A DNA stretch of 64,000 nt, taken from positions 45,163-109,162 of the forward strand of contig NZ_LFCT01000021.1 in the NCBI RefSeq assembly GCF_008692605.1. Direction: 5' to 3'. The notes beneath the pieces are model-generated. The model was given only the letters and a program-made list of their open reading frames with translations, did no database searches and was not told the origin of the DNA. The stretch's first letter is position 1; the number at the start of each line of letters is the position of its first letter. The DNA comes from Sphingobium estronivorans (GTDB lineage Bacteria > Pseudomonadota > Alphaproteobacteria > Sphingomonadales > Sphingomonadaceae). Positions 26,800-34,624 of the stretch are shown one piece after another. The position numbers were made by a program, and so were the translations under genes.

Positions 26800-27594
26800 T
26801 CAATCGACCCAGCGGGGCGCCCGTTTTTCGATAAAGGCCCGCGCGCCTTCCGCGATATTGGGGGAAGCCACCACGGTCGCGATGGCCTGTTCCTGCACGG
26901 CCAGAACCTCGGTTTCGTCGCGGTCGGCGGCATAGCGGGTCAGCCGCAGCGTCTCGCGTACCGAGGTCGGCGCGTTCGCCGCAATGGCCCGGGCAAGGTC
27001 GAGCGCCGCCGCCACCTCCTGCCCCGCAGGGACGAGCCGGTTCGCCAGGCCAAGCTCATAGGCCCGGCTGGCGGACATCCGCTCGCCCGTAAGCACCATC
27101 TCAATCGCCAGCGCGCGCGGCAGAACCCTTGTGATCCGGTGGCATCCGCCCGCGCCCGCGATCAGTCCCCGCTTCACCTCCGGCAGCGCGAAGGCAGCAT
27201 TCTCGCCCGCGACGATCATGTCGCAGGCGAGCGCGAGTTCCATGCCGCCGCCGAACGCGCCGCCATGCACGGCGGCAATCCAGGGCTTGGACTTGGGCGC
27301 ATAGACGAAGCCCGCAAACCCCGCGCCGGGGGGCGTTACGCTATCGACGGCGCCGTCCGCCAGCACCCTGAGATCGAGGCCTGCGCAGAAGGTCTTGCCG
27401 CGCCCGGCGAGGATCGCGACGCGGATGGACGGATCGCTTTCAATCTGCCGGACGAAATCGCCGAGCAGTCGCGTGATGCTGCCGTTCACCGCATTATGCG
27501 TATCCGGCCGGTTCAGCGTCACCAGCGCGATATGATCGCCCACGCGCTCGAAAAGCACTTCCTCGCCCGTGTCGATGTCCAATCGTTCCGTCAT
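26800..27594 (-). CDS. Enoyl-CoA hydratase/isomerase (crotonase) family protein
   Basis: Crotonase-fold enzyme of 264 residues acting on an enoyl-CoA. It has VTLNRPDTHNAVNG at the start, the oxyanion-hole segments GRGKTFCAGLDLR and AVHGGAFGGGMELALACD, and ALPEVKRGLIAGAGG carrying the second potential catalytic Glu, so both glutamates of true hydratases appear present. It ends the minus-strand operon that begins with the thiolase-like gene at 34547; its ATG lies three bases past the acyl-CoA synthetase stop. Hydration of the product of the fused acyl-CoA dehydrogenase is the simplest role. Confidence 0.85.
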   Translation of the reverse strand: MTERLDIDTGEEVLFERVGDHIALVTLNRPDTHNAVNGSITRLLGDFVRQIESDPSIRVAILAGRGKTFCAGLDLRVLADGAVDSVTPPGAGFAGFVYAPKSKPWIAAVHGGAFGGGMELALACDMIVAGENAAFALPEVKRGLIAGAGGCHRITRVLPRALAIEMVLTGERMSASRAYELGLANRLVPAGQEVAAALDLARAIAANAPTSVRETLRLTRYAADRDETEVLAVQEQAIATVVASPNIAEGARAFIEKRAPRWVD

Positions 27595-27597
27595 GTG

Positions 27598-29733
27598 TCA
27601 TACCTTCCAGTGAACGAGGCCATCGAGCGCCTCGATGTCCGCGCCGCGAACGAGAATGGGATTGATCTCCAGCGATTCCAGATCGGGCCCGAGCTGGATA
27701 GCTTCGTCCCCGATGCGCGCGATCACGGCCGCCAGCCGGTCGAGATCGGCAGGCGGAATGTTGCGGAAGCCCTGGAGCAGCCGGACTCCACGCAACCGGC
27801 CCAGCATGTCCCGCACCTGCCCCGGCGAAACCGGCAAAGGCGCAATCGCGACATCGGCGACCAGTTCGACCAATATGCCGCCAAAGCCCACCGTGATGGT
27901 CAGACCCCATATCGGATCGCGCGTGATACCGACCAGCAGTTCGACGCCGCCGCTCCGCATCGGCGACAGGATCACCCCCTCAATTCGCGCATCGGGCCGC
28001 GCCGCGGCCACCGCCGCGCAGATTTCGTCAAATGCCTCCCCCGCCGCATCGGGCGCGACATGGAGGCGCACCCCGCCGACCTCCGTCTTGTGCGCGATGT
28101 CGGGCGACAATATCTTCAAGACCAGCGGTCCTTCGATCCCGGCCGCCTCGGCTTCCGCCCGGCTCGTCGCCACGCGCGCGGGAATGACGGGTATCGACCG
28201 CGACGCCAGATAGTCGAGGACCGCCCGTTCGGTATCGAGCGCGGGCCGCGCCGTGCCCGACGGCGGCGCCTGCCCGAACAGAAAAGGCGGCGGCGATTGC
28301 GAAAGCTGCCCCGACCACCATGCCGCCTTTCCGGCAGCGCGCAACATGGCGTCGATACCGCACAGGATATGGGGCAGCCCATGGTCCTCCATGGCCTGAC
28401 GCGTCATGTCGGTCAGCGACCGCGCCGTGGTCAGGACCATGATGGCGGGCTTGTCGATGGCCTTCACCGCCCGGCCGATAGCACTCAGCGCCGATGGCAG
28501 GACAGCCTGTCCCTCCGCCACGGGCACGCTGATGTTGATCGCCACAAGGCCCACGTCCGGCGATGCCGCGGCAATGGGGATCACCCTTTCCAGCAGGCCG
28601 GTGTCGCGGACCACCGCGCCGGTGACGTCAAGCGGGTTCAGCGTCGATCCGAAGCCGGGCATCGCCGCCGCCAATGCCGCCGCCGTTTCGGGCGGATGGG
28701 GCGGCACCATGATCCCGGCCGCCTCTGCCCCGTCAGCGACGAGTGTGCAGGCCCCGCCCGAGATCGAGATGAATTCAAGACCCTGTGCCGGAAGCGGCCC
28801 GGTCGCCGCGAGCAGCCCTGCCGTGACGATCAGATCCTCGGTCGAAAAGACGCGGATGATGCCCAGCCGCTCGCAAACCGCGTCGAAGACCTTGTCATTC
28901 CCCGCGAGCGACCCCGTATGCGCCTTGGCCACTTCGGTCGCGAGGTCGCTGCGCCCGATCTTCAGGATGACGATTGGCTTGCGGCGCGCCCGCGCGCGGG
29001 TCGCGGCCTGTTCGAAGCGTGCCGGATCGCGGATCGATTCCGCGAAGATCGCGATGGCGCGGGTTTCGTCATGATCGACCAGATAGTCGACGATATCGGC
29101 GAGCGTGAGCTGCGCCTCATTGCCCGTCGCCGCCACGAAACTGGTGCCGATATTCTGGCTATGGGCGAATTCGTTGAGTTCGCTCGCGGTCGCGCCGCTC
29201 TGCGACACGATGGCGATGCGCGGGGCCAATATCGGCAGCAGCGCGGGTATCGAGGAGATCGGCGTGCGCGCGCTGACATTGTTGAAGCCCAGCGAATTGG
29301 GTCCCCAGATGTTCATGCCCCACTCACTCGTCCGCGCCAGCAATTGCTCTTGCAGGGCGACGCCTTCGGCGCCCGCCTCGCCATAGCCCGCCGTCAGGAT
29401 GACGGCGTTGCGCACTCCCGCCGCCGCCGCATCGGCCAGCGCGTCCAGGACGGCGGCTTGCGGCACGGTGATGAAGGCGACGTCGACCGGCTCCCCCACG
29501 TCGCCGCAGGACGCAAAGCCCTTCATGCCCAGAACGTCGGTGCCGCCGCGATTGATCGCGAAGACCCTGCCCGGATAAGCGAAATCACGGAAATTCTTCG
29601 CGATGAAGCCGGTCCAGGGCGATTTCTCCGTCGCGCCGACGACAGCGATGCTGCGCGGCGCGAACAGCGTTTCCAACGGATGCCCGCTATCGTTGGCGGC
29701 GGGGGTCCTTTGCTCTGCCATGCCGCGCATCAT
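27598..29733 (-). CDS. ADP-forming acyl-CoA synthetase (acetate-CoA ligase family), fused alpha-beta type
   Basis: A 711-residue protein in which the CoA-binding and succinyl-CoA-synthetase-like alpha part (SIAVVGATEKSPWTG near residue 28; SQSGATASELNEFAHSQNIG, with KAHTGSLAGND later) is fused to a beta part with an ATP-grasp domain (LKILSPDIAHKTEVGGV and LGPDLESLEINPILVRG). Such proteins form acyl-CoA with ATP giving ADP and phosphate through a phosphohistidine. ATG 29733 overlaps the upstream flavin oxidoreductase stop as ATGA. It probably activates the acid that the following dehydrogenase and hydratase degrade. Confidence 0.82.
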   Translation of the reverse strand: MMRGMAEQRTPAANDSGHPLETLFAPRSIAVVGATEKSPWTGFIAKNFRDFAYPGRVFAINRGGTDVLGMKGFASCGDVGEPVDVAFITVPQAAVLDALADAAAAGVRNAVILTAGYGEAGAEGVALQEQLLARTSEWGMNIWGPNSLGFNNVSARTPISSIPALLPILAPRIAIVSQSGATASELNEFAHSQNIGTSFVAATGNEAQLTLADIVDYLVDHDETRAIAIFAESIRDPARFEQAATRARARRKPIVILKIGRSDLATEVAKAHTGSLAGNDKVFDAVCERLGIIRVFSTEDLIVTAGLLAATGPLPAQGLEFISISGGACTLVADGAEAAGIMVPPHPPETAAALAAAMPGFGSTLNPLDVTGAVVRDTGLLERVIPIAAASPDVGLVAINISVPVAEGQAVLPSALSAIGRAVKAIDKPAIMVLTTARSLTDMTRQAMEDHGLPHILCGIDAMLRAAGKAAWWSGQLSQSPPPFLFGQAPPSGTARPALDTERAVLDYLASRSIPVIPARVATSRAEAEAAGIEGPLVLKILSPDIAHKTEVGGVRLHVAPDAAGEAFDEICAAVAAARPDARIEGVILSPMRSGGVELLVGITRDPIWGLTITVGFGGILVELVADVAIAPLPVSPGQVRDMLGRLRGVRLLQGFRNIPPADLDRLAAVIARIGDEAIQLGPDLESLEINPILVRGADIEALDGLVHWKV

Positions 29734-30854
29734 TCCTGCACCGCCGCCATCAGATGTTCGATGGCGTCCGCAAAGTCCGTCTTGAACTCCTGCACCACGG
29801 CGGTCGCCGACCGGATGCCGTCCACCAGGCCCACGCCCTGTCCGACCCAATAGCTGGACAGCGCCTTGGCCCCTTCATGCCCCGCATCCGCCGCCCGTTC
29901 GATGCGGGCGAAAGTGGGGACGCTGATCAACGCCATCATCGGCATCGGCAGCGCGCCCGGACTGTCAGGACCGTCCCATGCGTCATGCCAGGCGGAGCGC
30001 AACTGGCGGCTGGGCTTGCCGGTTCGCGTCTTCGACCGGATCGTGTCGCGCGACGTCGCCTTGACCATCTTTTGCTTGAAGGTCTCGCTCGTTTCCGACT
30101 CCGTCGTCGCCAGCCAGATCGAACCCGTCCACGCGCCGGCAGCCCCCATCGCCATGCATCCCGCCATCTGCGCGCCGGTCATGATGCCGCCAGCGGCAAG
30201 GACGGGCACCTCCCGGATGGGCTTGATCGCCTTGATGACTTCCGGAACCAGCACCAATGTCGACACTTCGCCGCAATGGCCGCCGGCTTCGCCGCCCTGC
30301 GCGACCAGCAGGTCGACGCCCGCATGCACCTGTCGCACGGCATGTTCCTTGGCGCCGACCAGCGCCGCCACCGGCACGCCATGTTTGCGCCCCCTTTCGA
30401 TCATCGAGGGCGGCGCGATGCCCAGCGCATTGGCGATCAGGCGGATCGGATGGCGAAACGCGACGTCCATCAACGCCTCGCCCGCTTCGGGCACGGTCGG
30501 CAGGAAGAGCCGGTCGACGACATCCTCCCGATTGGCGGTCATATCGTGCTTGCGGAGCAGGTCGACGGCGAAATCCACATGCCGGGTGGGCAATTGGGCA
30601 ACCAGCTCATCGACATCGGTATCATTGTCGATGGGCTGGTTTTCCGGGAGGAGGATGTCGACGCCATAAGGTTTCCCGTCGACATGGTCATCGATCCATT
30701 TCAGCTCCTCCTCCAGCGATTCCGGGGTGAAGGAACTGCCCCCCAGCACACCGAAGCCGCCCGCGCGGCTGACAGCCGCCACCACGTCCCGGCAATGGCT
30801 GAAGGCGAACAGCGGGAAATCCGCCCCCACCAGATTACGAATGGTCTCCATCAT
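29730..30854 (-). CDS. NAD(P)H-dependent flavin oxidoreductase / nitronate monooxygenase family
   Basis: FMN-dependent TIM-barrel protein of 374 residues in the nitronate monooxygenase (2-nitropropane dioxygenase) family. RAGGFGVLGGSSFTPE near the N-terminus, LVAQGGEAGGHCGEVSTLVL with the active-site His and PVLAAGGIMTGAQMAGCMAMGA for phosphate binding are all present. In actinobacterial steroid catabolism a relative, IpdC, acts on a CoA ester; the EAGGHxGE pattern and the CoA-ester neighbours make such a role plausible, but this is inference. GGAGAGACG precedes ATG 30854, and its stop overlaps the acyl-CoA synthetase start. Confidence 0.8.
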   Translation of the reverse strand: MMETIRNLVGADFPLFAFSHCRDVVAAVSRAGGFGVLGGSSFTPESLEEELKWIDDHVDGKPYGVDILLPENQPIDNDTDVDELVAQLPTRHVDFAVDLLRKHDMTANREDVVDRLFLPTVPEAGEALMDVAFRHPIRLIANALGIAPPSMIERGRKHGVPVAALVGAKEHAVRQVHAGVDLLVAQGGEAGGHCGEVSTLVLVPEVIKAIKPIREVPVLAAGGIMTGAQMAGCMAMGAAGAWTGSIWLATTESETSETFKQKMVKATSRDTIRSKTRTGKPSRQLRSAWHDAWDGPDSPGALPMPMMALISVPTFARIERAADAGHEGAKALSSYWVGQGVGLVDGIRSATAVVQEFKTDFADAIEHLMAAVQE

Positions 30855-30885
30855 CGTCTCTCCGCAATTTTGGTTCGAAAGCAGT

Positions 30886-33048
30886 TCACCGGCCCAGTCC
30901 CAGGCCGCGAATGGCGATCAGCGATCGCTGGATTTCGTTGCTGCCGCCGCCCACGACATACATGATCGACAGGCGAAGGATTTCCTCGATCAGCCCGTCG
31001 GCCGGGGCGTCCGGCGCATCCTGGCCCAGAAGCGCCGTTCCGCCGACCATATCCAACGCAGCCTCGCACAGCGTCTGGGCAAGTTCGCTGGCATAGATTT
31101 TGGCGGCGGCGGCCGCGACGAGCGGAGGCGCGCCACCTTCCATGGGCGCAACGGACGCCAGCGCCAGTTCGCGGCCCGTCACCAGCTGGGCGGCGAGTTC
31201 GCCAATGCGCGCTGTCGTGGCCGAATCTCCCGCCAGACCCGGCCGGTCGCGCAAAACGCCCAGCAGGCGGTCGAACAAAACCGCCAGACGCGACACGAAA
31301 CCGCCCATGCCGATCCGCTCATTGGCGAGGGCATTGGCGAGGATCGACCAGCCCTGCCCCTCCTCGCCCAGCCGCCAGTCGGCCGGCAATCGGACGTCGT
31401 CAAAGAAAATGCTGCAAAAGACATGCCCATGCAATCCGGTCATGGTCCGCACCGAAATGCCCGGCGAATCCATCGGCAGGATAAACAGGCTGATGCCGGC
31501 CTGACGCGCCCGGGACTCGCTTCCCGTGCGCGCGGCGAGGATCATATGGCTGGCGCGATGCCCGTCGGTGGTCCAGATTTTCTGGCCGCTGATGACATAA
31601 TGGTCGCCTTCGCGCCGCGCGCTCGTGCGCAGGCTGGCGAGGTCCGAACCGGCCTCCGGCTCGCTATAGCCCAGACAGCCGGTCACGCTGCCCGCCCGGA
31701 TGCGCGGCAGAAGCTGTTCCTTCAGCACAGGGCTGCCATGGGCGATGATCTCCGGCGCGATGATCCGGCACGGACAGACCAAGGCGTGTGCAGGCGCGTC
31801 AGCCCGATACATCTCCTCGATAAACGCCAGCTGCTCCAGGGGCGATGCGGCCATGCCCCCCGCCGTTGCCGGCCAGTTGAGCGTCGTCCATCCGTCCCGG
31901 CCCAGCCGGGCCAGAAGGTCGAGGTCCCAGTCGCGCTCCTCGAACGGCCGGCTGCGCAACGCGGCGCGATGGGCGGCGGTCCAATTCTCATCCAACCAGT
32001 CGCGCAGCCGTGCGCGGAAACCAGCCGCCGGATCGTCCTCGTCCGCGCACAACGCCTGCATCGCGCCGTCACCGGCGGCGATCAGATGCTCCCCCAGCGC
32101 ATGCCGCGCCCATGCCGCGCCGCCCAGACGCGCGACATCGGCGTGGACCCGCCGGAACAGGGCTGGCGCCGCATGTTCCTCCGCATAGCCGATGGCGCCG
32201 AAGCCATGCTGCGTTTCGAGCGCCACCTGACGAAGCGCGGCGCTGGAATAGGCGATTGCTGACGCGGCGCGCGCCAGCCGCGAAGGCGAAGCGCGGTCGC
32301 AGGCCCGCGCCGCGCCCAGCAACTGCAACCGGCAGGCGTCCAACCGGATCTGGCTGTCGGCCAGCTTGTGCTGCACCGCCTGAAATGCGCCGATTGCCTG
32401 CCCGAACTGCCGCCGCACCTTCGCATAGTCGACGATCAGTTCGAATCCCTGCACCGCCGCGCCCAGCGCCCGCGCGCACAGGCCAAGCCGCAGCAGCGTC
32501 AGAAGGTCCTTGGCCCCGTTCGCCAGCGGCCGGGTCGATTGCAGCCTGGCCGACTGGAAACGCACGTCGCACAGGCCGGCGCTCAGGGCGGGCGTTTCCT
32601 CGACGCTCAGGCCCGGATCGGTGCGTTCGACCGCTCCGATCCTTCCCGATGGATCGACGATCACCAGATAATCGGCCCGCGCTGCGCCTTCGACCAGCCG
32701 CAGCGCGCCCGATGCTGTCCCCTCCGCGAAGGCCACCGTCCCGGCCAAGGCGTCGCCCCCCAGAGCGCCGACCCCCAGCGCGATCCGGCTTCCCGCCGGA
32801 ACCAGCCCCGGCGCGGCGCGATTGACGATGACCGATTCCAGCACCGGCGCGCTCGAAGCACGGCGGCCCAATTCCATCAGCACCGTCAGGGCATCCTCGA
32901 AACTGCCCGCCTCCGGCCCCGAACAGAGCAGCGGCAGGCCCAGCTCGACGGCGACCTGCCATGCTGTTTCCTCATCCGCCGGCCGGGCCGCCAGCGCCCG
33001 CCTTACGGACTCGGCCAGCAGGGCGGCATCCAGGTCCGCGACCGTCAT
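30886..33048 (-). CDS. Fused double acyl-CoA dehydrogenase
   Basis: A 720-residue protein made of two acyl-CoA dehydrogenase units. The C-terminal unit, about 350-720, is complete: GCLGYSEPEAGSDLASLRT, SGQKIWTTDGHRASHMIL, NERIGMGG and the end GGGSNEIQRSLIAIRGLGLGR. The N-terminal unit, about 1-345, is shorter and degenerate, keeping RLGLCARALGAAVQGFELIVDY, QFGQAIGAFQAVQHKLAD and ETQHGFGAIGYAEEHAAPALFRR. Actinobacterial steroid acyl-CoA dehydrogenases such as ChsE1-ChsE2 are heterotetramers of two such chains; here they are one polypeptide. ATG 33048 overlaps the upstream thiolase-like stop (ATGA), so the open frame up to 33102 is not needed. Confidence 0.85.
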   Translation of the reverse strand: MTVADLDAALLAESVRRALAARPADEETAWQVAVELGLPLLCSGPEAGSFEDALTVLMELGRRASSAPVLESVIVNRAAPGLVPAGSRIALGVGALGGDALAGTVAFAEGTASGALRLVEGAARADYLVIVDPSGRIGAVERTDPGLSVEETPALSAGLCDVRFQSARLQSTRPLANGAKDLLTLLRLGLCARALGAAVQGFELIVDYAKVRRQFGQAIGAFQAVQHKLADSQIRLDACRLQLLGAARACDRASPSRLARAASAIAYSSAALRQVALETQHGFGAIGYAEEHAAPALFRRVHADVARLGGAAWARHALGEHLIAAGDGAMQALCADEDDPAAGFRARLRDWLDENWTAAHRAALRSRPFEERDWDLDLLARLGRDGWTTLNWPATAGGMAASPLEQLAFIEEMYRADAPAHALVCPCRIIAPEIIAHGSPVLKEQLLPRIRAGSVTGCLGYSEPEAGSDLASLRTSARREGDHYVISGQKIWTTDGHRASHMILAARTGSESRARQAGISLFILPMDSPGISVRTMTGLHGHVFCSIFFDDVRLPADWRLGEEGQGWSILANALANERIGMGGFVSRLAVLFDRLLGVLRDRPGLAGDSATTARIGELAAQLVTGRELALASVAPMEGGAPPLVAAAAAKIYASELAQTLCEAALDMVGGTALLGQDAPDAPADGLIEEILRLSIMYVVGGGSNEIQRSLIAIRGLGLGR

Positions 33049-34547
33049 GCGGCCCGCCAATAGCCATAGCCATCGGCCGCGCGAACCACGCTGCCACGAC
33101 ATCCCACCGGTTCGACTTCGCCCGAGGTCAGAAAGGCGACGCCGCCCACATCCTCCCCGGCAATGCGGGCGAGGAACCGCCGTCCGTCCGGCGACAGCGC
33201 GACGATGGTGCCAAAGCGCGGCGCGCCGTCGCGGTTATAGGGCACCGAAAAGGCTTCGATCCGCCCCGGTCCCTCATAATGCTCGTCCAGCGACGGGACG
33301 GCGCCCCGCAACCGGTCAGCCTCCGCCTGGACATCGGAATCCTGGGGAAAGATGGGATCGCGCGGGGCTGTGCGGGACAAGATGATGGAATGGTTGTGCG
33401 TCGCGAAACCGCCATTGGCGAAGATCAGGCCGTGCCTGCCGCCCGCGCGCAGCCGGTCGGTCATCGCCGCCGCCGCATGCATCATGCAATTGCCGATCGG
33501 CCCCCCGCCGAAGGTCAGCCCGCCATAGACGCTGGGCGACCGATCCAGCGGCCAGTCCAACACGCGGCGCGCCATTTTGGGAATGCAGGGAAAGCAGCTG
33601 TAGAGTTCGACGCAATCGAGATCGTCGCGCTCCAGACCGTTGCGCTCCATTGCCCCGGCGATGGACGCGATCATCGCGGGGGAGCGCGCATAGCTGTCGC
33701 GGGCGAGGACATCATCGTCCTCATGGGCGGCGGCTCCCGCGCCGACGAAGACGATATGCTCTTCCGGCACTCCCCGATCCCGCGCCTCGGCAAGGCTGGT
33801 GAGGATCAGCGCCGCGCCCTGATTGACCGCGCTGTTCGCCACCATCAGCTTGCTATAGGGATGGCTAATCATCCGGTTTTGCGGCGTGACGGTGGTTATG
33901 GCATCGGGGTCCAGCGCCTCCCGGCTCCAGGCATGGGGATTGGCCGCCGCGGCAGCGGAATAGGCGGACCAGAGCAGCGCGCTTTCCCGCTGCGCCTCGG
34001 CCAAGCTCAGCCCCCAGGCCGCGCGCGTCGCGGATTCATAAAGCGGATAGACGTCAGTCGGCGTCAGCAGGCCATATTGACGCAAGAGCGGACGCGCCCC
34101 ATCGAGCGCGTCATCCAGAGCGCCGCGCTTCGCCGCGGGATCGGCGCCGACCTGCGCCGTCCGCTGCGCGGCGGTCCGCAACGCTTCCGCGCCGACGATA
34201 GCGGCGACCTTCACTTCGCCCGTGGCGATCAGATTGGCGGCATGGTTCAACAGATAGAGCGGACCATCGCCGCTCGGTTCGGGGGTTAACAGGGTCCTTG
34301 CCGGCGGATTATCCAGCCGCCCGAGCAGATGAGGCGTGATCGGCTCCTTGCCCGGCCATGGCGCCACATCGCTGCTGATCTGATTTTCGATCCCCAGAAA
34401 GTCCAGCCGGTCCAGCCACGCACCCCGCGCATCCCGATCCGCCTGCCCCAGCGCGGCCACCATGAGATCCAGGACGCTCGCCTTCGATTCATGATCGTTG
34501 ATCTGGCCAACGCCAACGATGACGGGGATTTGCGTGACCTGATTCAT
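33045..34547 (-). CDS. Thiolase-like acetyl-CoA acetyltransferase family protein with degenerate active site
   Basis: Thiolase-fold protein of 500 residues. It starts IPVIVGVGQINDHES, has a thiolase core with ANSAVNQGAALILTSLAEAR and ELYSCFPCIPKMARRVLD, then GGLTFGGGPIGNCMMHAAAAM, and adds a C-terminal extension of about 110 residues (from PYNRDGAPRFGTIV) that looks like a small beta domain. The usual GHPxG motif reads GNCMM here and the nucleophile-loop cysteine is not obvious, so classical thiolysis is doubtful. First gene of the operon ending at 26800, coupled by ATGA to the fused acyl-CoA dehydrogenase. ATG 34547 has only a weak ribosome site. Confidence 0.72.
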   Translation of the reverse strand: MNQVTQIPVIVGVGQINDHESKASVLDLMVAALGQADRDARGAWLDRLDFLGIENQISSDVAPWPGKEPITPHLLGRLDNPPARTLLTPEPSGDGPLYLLNHAANLIATGEVKVAAIVGAEALRTAAQRTAQVGADPAAKRGALDDALDGARPLLRQYGLLTPTDVYPLYESATRAAWGLSLAEAQRESALLWSAYSAAAAANPHAWSREALDPDAITTVTPQNRMISHPYSKLMVANSAVNQGAALILTSLAEARDRGVPEEHIVFVGAGAAAHEDDDVLARDSYARSPAMIASIAGAMERNGLERDDLDCVELYSCFPCIPKMARRVLDWPLDRSPSVYGGLTFGGGPIGNCMMHAAAAMTDRLRAGGRHGLIFANGGFATHNHSIILSRTAPRDPIFPQDSDVQAEADRLRGAVPSLDEHYEGPGRIEAFSVPYNRDGAPRFGTIVALSPDGRRFLARIAGEDVGGVAFLTSGEVEPVGCRGSVVRAADGYGYWRAA

Positions 34548-34624
34548 GGAAAAAACTCGGCAATCGCGTGAGTGAAAAGGAAGAGCGGAGGGCAAAGCGC
34601 CCCCCGCCCCGGTCCATGCCTGCC

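Noticed and set aside
27139..29853. 904-codon plus-strand open frame
   Set aside because: Lies opposite the crotonase and acyl-CoA synthetase genes, low-complexity Arg-rich product, no ribosome site; a shadow.
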